Below, one piece after another: positions 8,692-16,988 of a stretch of DNA of 64,000 nt. Made by a program: the position numbers and the translations under genes. A model generated the notes under the pieces. The model did not search any database, was not told the origin of the DNA, and saw only the letters and a list, made by a program, of their open reading frames with translations. This stretch comes from Spongiihabitans sp963422685 (GTDB lineage: Bacteria > Pseudomonadota > Gammaproteobacteria > Arenicellales > Poriferihabitantaceae), in the NCBI GenBank assembly GCA_963422685.1, contig OY730442.1:2728001-2792000 (forward strand), read 5' to 3'. Numbering within the stretch: the first letter of the stretch is position 1; each line of letters begins with the position of its first letter.

Positions 8692-9081
8692 TCACACGGG
8701 AACGCCGCTTTTGCGCAATAGTTCAAATTGCACGGTAAAATTACGGAGATTCTGCATAAGTACCAGATGATTACCCTCAATCTTCAGGTCCTTGCGAAAA
8801 CTTGCCGACCAGATACCGTGATACATTGGTTTCGGCACAGGTTGGGAAAACTCCCGCCAGGTTGCCGCTGAGGCCCGCAGTGCGAAATCATACGCATCCA
8901 GCGGCCCGGGGTCCGTGTTAATATTTTTTATCTTGCCGTCGTGCATTTCTATAATGAACCTGCAATCGGTCATGTCAAACATAAACGAGCAGGTGTAGTA
9001 CTTCGCCATTGCGCCGATGGTTTCATCGCTATTTGTCAGGTTTGCGTACTTATCTGCCCAGGTTTTAGGGTCTTGCTTCAT
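8692..9081 (-). CDS. SCP2-like (sterol-carrier-type) small protein
   Basis: 129 residues. The pattern of a short helical N-terminus, a beta hairpin (CRFIIEMHDGKI), DFALRASAATWREFSQPVP, then IEGNHLVLMQNLR resembles SCP2 sterol-binding-fold proteins encoded beside alpha/beta hydrolases. Such proteins have a hydrophobic tunnel that can hold a small lipid or aromatic ligand. It is 52 bases upstream of the alpha/beta hydrolase in the same direction, so both are probably made together. Function in this pathway is not known; a ligand-handling accessory role is inferred. The fold call rests on recalled pattern similarity only. Confidence 0.6.
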   Translation of the reverse strand: MKQDPKTWADKYANLTNSDETIGAMAKYYTCSFMFDMTDCRFIIEMHDGKIKNINTDPGPLDAYDFALRASAATWREFSQPVPKPMYHGIWSASFRKDLKIEGNHLVLMQNLRNFTVQFELLRKSGVPV

Positions 9082-9199
9082 AATTCAATATTCTTCAATA
9101 ACGTGACTGACCGCTGGCTTGTGTGCGATCTGGCACCATTGGCAAGCCCTGGCCATCCCGGGAACATGTGTCAGCCTGAAAATCATTATTAACTGTTGT

Positions 9200-11245
9200 T
9201 TAACTATTCTGCGGCTTCCCGGCGGACTTTGTCGTATTCGACCGGGTTGATGTACTCTGATCGGTGATTTCCTTGTCATAGCCACCCAGAATATTGCTGA
9301 TGTTACTGATCTCTCCTGGTGACATGCCGATTTCCTGCAACAGATTATCAACAAATGGCATTTGTGCACGGTAACGCAGCGCCGAGTTCACAACGTTATC
9401 TGCCAGACTGCTGCCCGGCGTATCATCGCCTTTTCTTGGTCTATCCCCGCTGCCGCCAGCGCCCTGGGGATGTCCATCGCTGAATCCGGGCATCCCGTTG
9501 ACTTCCAGAATCTTGATAGCGTCAATGTTCTGCATTGGTTTCACCGCTTCCCGGATGATGGATTCAAGATTGCTCGCCAGTTGCATACGCAATGCACTGC
9601 GGCGACTGGCGTCGCTGCGCATATTCTCTGCCTCATTAAGCTGTCGCTTGCCAGCCGCCTCTACTTCATAACGCAGCCTGGTCGCCAACGAAGCAAACTT
9701 TTCGGCCTGCTCCCGGTCTGCGGACGCTGTTTTTTCGGCTTTGGCCAGCGTAGTCAGTTGAATCGCTTCGCGCTCCACCTGCTGGGCGGCATGAATCAGC
9801 TCGACGGCTTTTTTACGTTCTGCAATTTCCAGTTCACGCACTGAAGCAACTTTCTCCTCAGCGTCTGCGACTTGAGCGTGCGCCTGTTGTTCTTCGGTAT
9901 TTGCCTGCAACACTTCCAGCGATTTTTTGGTAACCGCCAGATTGCGATCCTGCTCTTCTATCTGCAATATCTTGAGTTTTTCGATTTCCTGGGCTTTGGT
10001 CTTTCGCTCATTTTCGATTCGAATCGCGTCAAGATTCCGCTGTTGCACTATTTGCGCTTTTTTCACTTCTTCCCGGGCGCGGATCTGTGCTTGTTCGCCT
10101 TCCTGAAAACGCACTGCTTCCTGGGTCACCACATCCGCTTTCTGCTTTGCTCTGCGCACCGCAATTTCTTCCTGCTGCTGTAAGTGTACAAATTCATTTT
10201 CTTTTGCGATTTCGAGCGATCGGATGTCCGCTTCCAGGTTCTTCTGTTGAATCTGGATTTCGGTTTCTTTTTCGATCTGGTTGCGTAATCTGCGCCGTTC
10301 TTCGATTTCCAGGGTTAGTTTGTGATCGCGCAATGAACGTTCAACATCAACAGCCTGTTCATAGCAGATGCGTGCTTTTTCAATTTCTTCATCGGCTTTT
10401 ATCTGCGCTTCTTCGGCCTTGCGCTCCTGGTTGGCGCGCTCCACAGACATTTCGGTGCGTTCTTTGGCGCGCTGTTTTTCTATATCTCTTTGTTGGGCAA
10501 GACGAGAAAATTCACTTTCTTTTTCAATGCCCAGCGCTCTTTTTTCTGCTTCCAGGTTTTTGTTGCGAATCTGAATCCGGGTGTCCTGTTCAATGTCGTT
10601 GCGTTTTTTCTTGCGCAGTTCAATTTGCTCGGTCAATTGGGTGAGACCTTCTGCATCAAACGCATTGGATGGGTTGAATACTTCCAGGGCGGCCTGATCC
10701 AGGCCGGTCAGAGAAACCGCTTCAAGCTCAAGCCCGGTTTGACCTAATGAATCTTCTACCAGCGCTTTGACCGACTTGACATAGTCGCCCCGATGTTCCT
10801 GCATTTCGTCCATGCTCATCTGCGCCGCAACAATCCCCAGGGCATCGACAAACCGGCCTTCCACCAATTCACGCAGGCTTTCCGGTTCCAGCGTACGTTT
10901 TCCAAGCGATCGCGCCGCTGTGGATACTGCTTCCCGGGTCGGCGTAACGCGCACATAAAACTCCGCCACCAGTTCAACGCGCATTCGGTTTCTGGTGATC
11001 AGGGATTTGTCGCCGCCGCGCCGGACTTCAATGCGTAATGTGCGCATGCCCACGGTGGTTATATTATGGATAATCGGCAATACGAAGGCGCCACCGCTAA
11101 TTACAACCTTTTCACCACCGAGGCCACTGCGCACAAACGAGACTTCTTTGGAAGAGCGACGGTATAACCAGTGTAATAGATAAACTACGATAGCAATCGC
11201 AAGCCCAATCAGGATGATTACCGCAATAATGTCTGCACCGGTCAT
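9200..11245 (-). CDS. yqiK: Flotillin family protein (YqiK-like), with duplicated coiled-coil segment
   Basis: 681 residues. One N-terminal membrane helix (about 5-27) is followed by an SPFH/band 7 domain (about 33-200). FVRSGLGGEKVVISGG, ITRNRMRV and NPSNAFDAEGL match E. coli YqiK closely. A long charged coiled coil (about 205-560) follows, then a Gly-rich linker and a C-terminal block (YRAQMPFVDNLLQEIG) also conserved in YqiK. Flotillins scaffold membrane microdomains. The protein is about 130 residues longer than E. coli YqiK, because residues about 215-305 are repeated at about 321-411. It lies directly downstream of the rhodopsin gene, so co-expression is likely. YqiK is usually next to yuaF/NfeD-type genes, which are missing here. 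Confidence 0.9.
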   Translation of the reverse strand: MTGADIIAVIILIGLAIAIVVYLLHWLYRRSSKEVSFVRSGLGGEKVVISGGAFVLPIIHNITTVGMRTLRIEVRRGGDKSLITRNRMRVELVAEFYVRVTPTREAVSTAARSLGKRTLEPESLRELVEGRFVDALGIVAAQMSMDEMQEHRGDYVKSVKALVEDSLGQTGLELEAVSLTGLDQAALEVFNPSNAFDAEGLTQLTEQIELRKKKRNDIEQDTRIQIRNKNLEAEKRALGIEKESEFSRLAQQRDIEKQRAKERTEMSVERANQERKAEEAQIKADEEIEKARICYEQAVDVERSLRDHKLTLEIEERRRLRNQIEKETEIQIQQKNLEADIRSLEIAKENEFVHLQQQEEIAVRRAKQKADVVTQEAVRFQEGEQAQIRAREEVKKAQIVQQRNLDAIRIENERKTKAQEIEKLKILQIEEQDRNLAVTKKSLEVLQANTEEQQAHAQVADAEEKVASVRELEIAERKKAVELIHAAQQVEREAIQLTTLAKAEKTASADREQAEKFASLATRLRYEVEAAGKRQLNEAENMRSDASRRSALRMQLASNLESIIREAVKPMQNIDAIKILEVNGMPGFSDGHPQGAGGSGDRPRKGDDTPGSSLADNVVNSALRYRAQMPFVDNLLQEIGMSPGEISNISNILGGYDKEITDQSTSTRSNTTKSAGKPQNS
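10010..10603 (-). repeat. Internal tandem duplication inside the flotillin coiled coil
   Basis: Two protein-level repeat units of about 91 residues sit with a 106-residue period: unit 1 at bases 10331-10603 and unit 2 at 10010-10285. Both begin R-N-x-I-E, continue with a TxIQI..KNLEA block, an x-LxIxKExEF block, then an AQI+A+EE core. The units have diverged, so the duplication is not recent. Unit boundaries were set by eye. Confidence 0.55.
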
Positions 11246-11306
11246 AATTTCATGCTCCTAACTTGTTCTGTCGGCGACCATTTTTCACTGAAAATAAATA
11301 ATAATG

Positions 11307-12005
11307 TCATGAATTCACTCGCGAATCGTTTATTGCAGCCCGATAGATCACGAAACCGAAGATAATTTTGTTCAAAAAATCCGCGAGGTTGTAGATGATA
11401 TTCAAACTATTGGTATCCACACCACCGCCCAGGTGTTCGATAAAATAGCCGAGCGGATAAATTGCCCAGCCGATGGTGACAATCAGCCGTAAGCCGTTAA
11501 ACGCCAGATGGGTGGCGTCGTTTCCGCTGTGCGCATTAACCCGGCCAGCTTCGCCCATATACAACTCACCCAGAATATACAGCCAGCCAACCAGCCCAAT
11601 CAGAAAACCAAGGGTGGCGCTCATATAACCCGCCGCGCCGAGAAATTCGCCAATGACCATCACCAGTGAACCTATCAGCAGTCGCCAGAATAACGCTGTG
11701 GAAGCCCTGGTTACCGCAGTGAGCACCACATAAAACAGAACCACCTGCATTGGATGGGTAAGCACCCAGTCAATGTATCGCAAAATTATCGGGGCGGAAC
11801 CTGTGTCCATCCACATCTCTTTGGTGTAGTGATAATGGATCGCGGAGACCAGCATGACTACACCCAGCAGTGTCATTGTTGTATGCCATCTACCGGTCAC
11901 CTTATTTCTTTCCAACAGGAAAAAAATGGTCGCGCCGATCAGGGCTATGGACAACAGCCAGAATGAACCGCCGACAACATCAGTGGGTAACAGCGTCTCG
12001 TTCAT
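11307..12005 (-). CDS. Type 1 microbial rhodopsin (proteorhodopsin family), atypical donor site
   Basis: 232 residues, seven hydrophobic helices. The retinal Schiff-base lysine is K213 (LADFLNK), with D209 as the second counterion. Helix C reads RYIDWVLTHPMQVVLF. It aligns without gaps to green proteorhodopsin, making D79 the counterion/acceptor (D97 in GPR), T83 the T101 position, Q87 the spectral-tuning site 105 (Gln goes with blue absorption) and L90 the cytoplasmic proton-donor site E108. H57 matches the conserved H75 that pairs with the counterion. With Leu at the donor site, fast proton pumping is doubtful; slow-cycling pumping or signalling is possible. No carotenoid cleavage (blh) or crt genes occur in the window. 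It is 61 bases upstream of the flotillin gene. Confidence 0.93.
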   Translation of the reverse strand: MNETLLPTDVVGGSFWLLSIALIGATIFFLLERNKVTGRWHTTMTLLGVVMLVSAIHYHYTKEMWMDTGSAPIILRYIDWVLTHPMQVVLFYVVLTAVTRASTALFWRLLIGSLVMVIGEFLGAAGYMSATLGFLIGLVGWLYILGELYMGEAGRVNAHSGNDATHLAFNGLRLIVTIGWAIYPLGYFIEHLGGGVDTNSLNIIYNLADFLNKIIFGFVIYRAAINDSRVNS

Positions 12006-12151
12006 GAAATATCAAATGTCTTGTTTTATTTTTATAACTGATTTCATCGGGATAGCCGGTGGATAAACGATTGATCCCTTTCCGCCGGGGCGGAATTTGC
12101 CAGATCTGCAATCAGGTTAATGCCACCCGCATCTGGCTTAATGACTGGCAA

Positions 12152-12181
12152 TATATATCATTAGTTATAGATCCTGGTCAA
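12152..12181 (-). promoter_or_regulatory. Candidate sigma-70-type promoter for the rhodopsin gene
   Basis: On the minus strand TTGACC (12181-12176) and TATATA (12157-12152) are 18 bases apart in an A+T-rich gap of 218 bases, the only long gap in this co-directional run. This would give a leader of about 140 bases. That leader contains a perfect inverted repeat TTCCGCC-GG-GGCGGAA at 12080-12095. Assigned by eye; alternatives exist in the A+T-rich stretch. Confidence 0.35.
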
Positions 12182-12223
12182 TAGTCTATATTCTTAATAC
12201 AAGCATATCCTAAAGTTATAATT

Positions 12224-13246
12224 CTAGGGCTGTTCGCTCATCGTCAGAATCAGTTGCTGGCGAAAATTGTCAGCAATAATTGCCACAATCAAAAGCATGC
12301 CGATGGCCACCATTTGCAGATAAGAGTTGATACGCAGAAGATTCATGCCGTTTTGGACCAGGATGATGAATACTGCTCCCAGCACGACGTTTGAAAGACG
12401 CCCCACACCGCCGAACAGACTCACCCCGCCGATGGCACATGCGGCGATGGAAAGCAGAGGATAATTTGCGCCGATATTGGATTCCCCGCTTTCGAGCCGC
12501 GCGGTCAGCAGCAAGGCCGCGATGCCGGTAATCACTGAAGAAATAATGTAGGCGCCAAGCAGATAGAAGCGCGTATTGATTCCAGAAAGGCCGGCGGCCC
12601 GTATGTTGCCGCCGATGGCGTATAAATATCGCCCCATGGGTGTCCAGTTAATGAATATATACATCACAGCGATGCACAGTACGGTAATCCATACCGGCAC
12701 GGCTATGCCGCCTATTTGACCGTAACCAAATACATTGGCGAATGATTCCGGTACGCCATAGATCGGTGTTCCTCCGGTAATCGTCAGCGACAACCCAAAT
12801 ACGATGGACGACATGGCCAGCGTCATCACAAATGGTGGAACACGGAAAATTGCAACGCCGATGCCATTGATTGTACCGATACCTACACTGGCGCCAAGCC
12901 CGGCCAGACAACCAATAAACACGGATTCCCAGCCGGTGCCATAGCCGGACCACAGCGACACCATGGTCATTGATGATACGACAGATGTCATGGCCAGCAT
13001 GACGCCAACCGAAAGATCCAGACCTGCTGTGAGCATGACCACCATCTGCGCCATCGCCACCAGAACCAGATAGGTGGACTGCCGGGAAATCCCGAACAGA
13101 TTTCTCTCCGTCAGGAAATTTTCGTTAGTGAGTCCAAATCCGATTACGGCGAGACCCAGAAACCAGGGCAACACTCCACCTTTTATAAATAATATGGATG
13201 CGGTTCGTTTTATTTTTACTACCGCACGTATTGATTTTTTATTCAT
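12224..13246 (-). CDS. ABC transporter permease, ribose/RbsC type
   Basis: 340 residues from the ATG at 13246; a TTG further upstream at 13267 overlaps the ATPase stop and was not chosen because AAAAGG sits nine bases before the ATG. About nine to ten hydrophobic helices; the family signature AGLDLSVG is intact and the C-terminal CAIGGVSLFGGVG block matches RbsC. This is the membrane subunit of an importer whose ATPase and binding protein lie directly upstream, giving the order binding protein, ATPase, permease. Permeases of this family work as dimers, either homo- or heterodimers. Substrate is set by the TorT-like binding protein, not by this gene. Confidence 0.9.
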   Translation of the reverse strand: MNKKSIRAVVKIKRTASILFIKGGVLPWFLGLAVIGFGLTNENFLTERNLFGISRQSTYLVLVAMAQMVVMLTAGLDLSVGVMLAMTSVVSSMTMVSLWSGYGTGWESVFIGCLAGLGASVGIGTINGIGVAIFRVPPFVMTLAMSSIVFGLSLTITGGTPIYGVPESFANVFGYGQIGGIAVPVWITVLCIAVMYIFINWTPMGRYLYAIGGNIRAAGLSGINTRFYLLGAYIISSVITGIAALLLTARLESGESNIGANYPLLSIAACAIGGVSLFGGVGRLSNVVLGAVFIILVQNGMNLLRINSYLQMVAIGMLLIVAIIADNFRQQLILTMSEQP

Positions 13247-13263
13247 TAATGCACGCCTTTTGT

Positions 13264-14820
13264 TCAAAAAAAATAATTCAGCAATGCCTGCTCTGTAAGG
13301 TTGTCCCGGGCCAGTTCAGTACACAGTTCACCACGGTGCATGACGTAGGCGCGGTGGGTTAAATTCACGATTTCCGACAAGTCGGATGAGATCAGCAAGA
13401 CCCCGGCGCCGGCTTCGCACACATCCCGAATAAGGCGATATATCGATGCCCGGGTACCGACATCAACCCCGACCGTGGGTTCATCGAGAATAAATAGCTT
13501 GACGTCTCGCACTAGACTCTTTGCCACCAGTACTTTTTGTTGATTGCCGCCCGAAAGATGTTCAAGCGATCTTTCAATACCAATCGGGTTCAGGCCCAAT
13601 CGTCGCGCAACCTCGCCCACAATATCTCTCTCACTCCGCCGGTTTAACAGCAGGCCGCTGGAAAATTTCGGCAATCCGAGCGAAGGCAGCGAAACATTTT
13701 CCCGAACGTTTTGTATCATTACCAGGCCTTCAACCCGTCTGTCGGAAGGTAGATACAACATCCCGCGATCCAGCATCGCACGGGGACTGAGATCGTTGAT
13801 GCGCCGCGCACTGTCATAAACCGGATCATCCAGATACGCAATACGCCCGGTTCGTATTTTGTGCAGCCCAAAACACGCCCGACCAATTTCCGACTTTCCC
13901 GAACCTACGAGACCAGCAATACCAACCACCTCACCTGCGTGCACGTTAATCGACACATCACGGGCAACCTGATTGCTCAGGTTCAGCCATTTTATATCTA
14001 ACAACAATCTGCCGGACTGCGTATTAATTTCTGGAAATATCTGTTCAATGCGGCGGCCGACGGTTAATTCCACCAGCTTTTCTTCGCTGGTGTCCGCAAC
14101 GGACACCGTTGCAACCTGCCTACCATCACGCAAAATCGTAATTCGGTCGCTGATGCGGTAAATCTCATTGGTGCGATGGGTTATGTAGATGACGCCAATG
14201 CCTTCGTCCTTTAGCACTTCAATCATCGCATACAGACGATTCGCTTCATGCGCGGTCAATGAAGCAGTGGGCTCATCCAGAATCATGATAGATGGTTTGG
14301 TGCGAAAAGCCTTGGCAATCTCGACCATCTGCTGCTCTGCCCGGGAAAGGTGCATGACCTTTCTCTCGGGTATCAGCGCAAATCCCAGGCTGTTCAGTGT
14401 CTCACAGGCTCGCCGATGCAAACTGGCCTTGTCGAGAAACGGCCCGACCAGTTGTTCGGAACCCAAAAATAAATTTTCCTCAACGGTGAGCTGGGGAATT
14501 AACGAAAACTCTTGAAATACTGCACTGATACCCAGCTCACGAGCGTGTTGAACCGAGCCAATTATCACTTCTTCGTCGTTCAGGAAAACCGTCCCTGAAG
14601 TCGGCCGAATAACTCCGGCAATAATTTGGATGAGTGTCGATTTGCCCGCGCCGTTTTCTCCAAACAAAGCATGCACCTCACCCGAACACACATCGAAATT
14701 CACGCGATCCAGCGCCAGAGTGTCGGGGAAATATTTGGAAATATTTTCAAGTCGCAGCAACGGTCTGGTGCGGGCTTTGTTCGGCTTCGATACCAAACCC
14801 TCCTGGTGGCGGATTTTCAC
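13264..14820 (-). CDS. Sugar-type ABC transporter ATP-binding protein (duplicated ATPase)
   Basis: 518 residues with two nucleotide-binding domains in one chain, as in RbsA/MglA. Domain 1 has an intact Walker A (GENGAGKST), an LSRAEQQM signature and MILDEPTAS. Domain 2 has a shortened Walker A (GSGKSE), LSGGNQQKV and FILDEPTVGVD. A degenerate second P-loop is normal for this family. The frame is open up to a TTG at 14880, directly after the binding-protein stop. I prefer the GTG at 14820 because GAGG lies nine bases before it and RbsA proteins begin close to the LLRLENISKYF segment. It energises the importer formed with the neighbouring permease and TorT-like binding protein. Confidence 0.9.
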   Translation of the reverse strand: MKIRHQEGLVSKPNKARTRPLLRLENISKYFPDTLALDRVNFDVCSGEVHALFGENGAGKSTLIQIIAGVIRPTSGTVFLNDEEVIIGSVQHARELGISAVFQEFSLIPQLTVEENLFLGSEQLVGPFLDKASLHRRACETLNSLGFALIPERKVMHLSRAEQQMVEIAKAFRTKPSIMILDEPTASLTAHEANRLYAMIEVLKDEGIGVIYITHRTNEIYRISDRITILRDGRQVATVSVADTSEEKLVELTVGRRIEQIFPEINTQSGRLLLDIKWLNLSNQVARDVSINVHAGEVVGIAGLVGSGKSEIGRACFGLHKIRTGRIAYLDDPVYDSARRINDLSPRAMLDRGMLYLPSDRRVEGLVMIQNVRENVSLPSLGLPKFSSGLLLNRRSERDIVGEVARRLGLNPIGIERSLEHLSGGNQQKVLVAKSLVRDVKLFILDEPTVGVDVGTRASIYRLIRDVCEAGAGVLLISSDLSEIVNLTHRAYVMHRGELCTELARDNLTEQALLNYFF

Positions 14821-14880
14821 ACTTTGCTGCCTCTTGTCGGTTTGCGGGTGCTGTATAGTTGTTGATGCCAGCGCATTCAA

Positions 14881-16068
14881 TCAGTCCACGGAAAATTTCG
14901 GTATCCACCCCGTCGGCGCCAGGGTTGTGGCGGTATTGAATTCTGCAACCGTCTCCGGCGTCACAATAATAAACGGAGGCTGGACGTGCTCAATCAAACG
15001 GCCGGTATGGTTAAATTCCGGCCGACCACCAGTGGCCATACCTTTATTTTCCAGCAGCCTCACGGCCTGATCAATCGCGACCCGCGCCTGGGTGATCATT
15101 TGATCGGATGGCGCCATTGCAACGGCACCACGCTTCAGGAATATGTGCATACCCGGGGTGTAATAATACGCCACCAATTTGATTTGCTTTTCCAGATTGC
15201 GCTCCCTGATTGCGCCAACAGCACCTTCAATGGTGGTCGCCGTGCCAACGATAAAGTCGAGTTCGACATTTTCCCCGGAGGTCATCGTTTGCAAAATATT
15301 TTCGACTAATTCCAACTGTATGGCTTTACCGGTATCGCCCCACCTGGTCTCCAGTATCTCCACATCTGTACCCTCTACTGCTGCGTGGCAGCCCTTGTCG
15401 CCGGCAACCGACCAACCAGCGCCGGGCGGCCCGGGAAACCATACAACCTTGACCCTGCCGGTTCTGGTTTGAGGCTGATCGACGACCCACTTGCATGAAA
15501 CGTAGCCCATGCTATAGAAGCTCTGCAACGAATTGGCGTCCACCGCCGTGTTGATTCCCGTAATAATAACCACTACCGGAACGCCTTTTGCGCGAATCAC
15601 ATCGATTTGTTTGGCATTGCCGTCGCTGGAAATGGGCGCAATAACCAACGCTTCTGCGCCGTTGGCGATGCAGTCTTCAACCTGGTTTAGCTGCCTTTCC
15701 AGATTGGTATAACCGCCTGCCTCGACCAGTGTTATTTTTTGCCCGAGGCGTTTTCCTTCGGAAATAATGCCATAGGCAACACCGGCAAAGTAGGAGTCTT
15801 TCATGTGGGGGAAAGACACGCATATATGGTGTTTTTCTGCTACTTCGGCCAGCATCAACGGCACATAATCCACCAGGTCCAGCTTCGCTAACTGGTTTCG
15901 TGGATCTGTCCAACAGGTCACATCCCCATCCGTGCACGCAGGATTGTATACATGAATCCTGGTCGGCCACCACTGCGCATCCTGCGCCGATGCGGACAAA
16001 GTCAACATCATTCCTGCCAACAATATACCAGCCGGCATCGTTGTCAGAATCAATGGTAACTTTTTCAC
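14881..16068 (-). CDS. TorT-like periplasmic binding protein of an ABC importer
   Basis: 395 residues. After a basic n-region and a hydrophobic h-region a cleavable signal peptide ends near SASAQ. The mature part belongs to the periplasmic binding protein type 1 fold and resembles E. coli TorT, the TMAO-binding partner of TorS: compare the MKDSYFAGVAYGI, LVEAGGYTNLERQ, then VGTATTIEGA and KRGAVAMAPSDQM blocks. TorT has a conserved GTA and ASDQM in the same places. The start is the GTG at 16068, with GGGAGAG seven bases upstream; a TTG at 16110 adds a poor n-region. Unlike E. coli torT, the gene begins an operon with an ABC ATPase and permease and is divergent from a response regulator. It may both deliver solute and report it to the kinase at 17-19 kb; the ligand is not proven. 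Confidence 0.85.
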   Translation of the reverse strand: MKKLPLILTTMPAGILLAGMMLTLSASAQDAQWWPTRIHVYNPACTDGDVTCWTDPRNQLAKLDLVDYVPLMLAEVAEKHHICVSFPHMKDSYFAGVAYGIISEGKRLGQKITLVEAGGYTNLERQLNQVEDCIANGAEALVIAPISSDGNAKQIDVIRAKGVPVVVIITGINTAVDANSLQSFYSMGYVSCKWVVDQPQTRTGRVKVVWFPGPPGAGWSVAGDKGCHAAVEGTDVEILETRWGDTGKAIQLELVENILQTMTSGENVELDFIVGTATTIEGAVGAIRERNLEKQIKLVAYYYTPGMHIFLKRGAVAMAPSDQMITQARVAIDQAVRLLENKGMATGGRPEFNHTGRLIEHVQPPFIIVTPETVAEFNTATTLAPTGWIPKFSVD

Positions 16069-16273
16069 ACTCTTGCTCTCCCGATATACATTTGATTTTA
16101 TACTGAACAACTCTCATTGCCGTATAGATTGGTTTGTCGGGTTTGCGAACGGATACACAGAGTCGGTAAACTATGCGGTGTCCGCCCGAGACATAATAAC
16201 GGCATACAGGAATCAGTATCAGGCTATTGTCTGCACATAAATTCTTCTTCAACGCAATGATACTTTTAAAAAC
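16069..16273. promoter_or_regulatory. Divergent promoter region, TorT-like/ABC operon and response regulator
   Basis: A 205-base gap separates the minus-strand transporter operon from the plus-strand regulator gene and must hold both promoters, if the chosen starts are right. No operator repeat could be assigned. Control of the transporter by the regulator it faces is a natural but untested reading. Confidence 0.5.
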
Positions 16274-16966
16274 ATGACAGGCACGGCTGGCGAAAAGGCA
16301 AAGGAACAATCCGGTTTACGAATTGTGATTGCCGATGATCACGCATTGGTGCGGGGCGGGTTGGCATTATTGATCGATATGGCCTCCCCTGGCGCGGAAG
16401 TTTTGCACGCCAACAGCCTCGGGCAGGTAACCGATATTCTTTCGCAAAAAGGCGCAATTAACCTTTTGCTGCTGGATCTCATGATGCCGGGCATGGAGGG
16501 GGAGGCGGGTTTAAAAACCATTTGCAGCTCCTGGCCGGATGTGCCCGTGATCATTGTCTCGGTCAAAGAAGACATCCACTCCATTCGACAATGCCTCGCA
16601 GCCGGCGCGATGGGCTATCTCCCCAAGACCTCCAGATCCAATATTATAGTCAGCGCCATTCGATTGGTACTGGAGGGCGGCATATACATTCCGCCGCATG
16701 TTTTGCAACTGGACAAAAGTCAATCAGATCATAATCTGAACCCCCCGGGGTCGGTGTCGGAAAACGCTTTGACCCGTCGGCAGCTACAGGTGCTTGAGCT
16801 TATCGAATCCGGCAAATCCAACAAAGCAATTGCCGGCGAGTTAGGGTTGTCCACGGGCACTGTGAAAATGCACGTTTCCGGGATTTTCAAAAAACTGAAC
16901 ATAGCAAGTCGTACCGAAGCAGTGGCCGTTTACTCCAGGTTAAAGAAAAGTATCGGGCAACCGTGA
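16274..16966 (+). CDS. LuxR/NarL-type response regulator
   Basis: 230 residues. An N-terminal receiver domain (about 14-135) has the acidic pair D21-D22, phospho-acceptor D68 (LLLDLMMPG) and Lys in the YLPKTS segment. A C-terminal LuxR helix-turn-helix (about 165-225) has LTRRQLQVLELI, NKAIAGELGLSTGTVKMHV and the usual IFKKLNI end. All residues needed for phosphotransfer and DNA binding look intact. It is divergent from the TorT-like ABC operon and convergent with the hybrid kinase, whose stop is 22 bases past this gene's stop. It probably controls the adjacent transporter and hydrolase genes. TorR, the regulator in the E. coli TMAO system, is of the OmpR type, so the signalling output here has a different origin. 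Confidence 0.92.
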   Translation: MTGTAGEKAKEQSGLRIVIADDHALVRGGLALLIDMASPGAEVLHANSLGQVTDILSQKGAINLLLLDLMMPGMEGEAGLKTICSSWPDVPVIIVSVKEDIHSIRQCLAAGAMGYLPKTSRSNIIVSAIRLVLEGGIYIPPHVLQLDKSQSDHNLNPPGSVSENALTRRQLQVLELIESGKSNKAIAGELGLSTGTVKMHVSGIFKKLNIASRTEAVAVYSRLKKSIGQP

Positions 16967-16988
16967 ATCTGGTCCTGTCTTGTGATGT

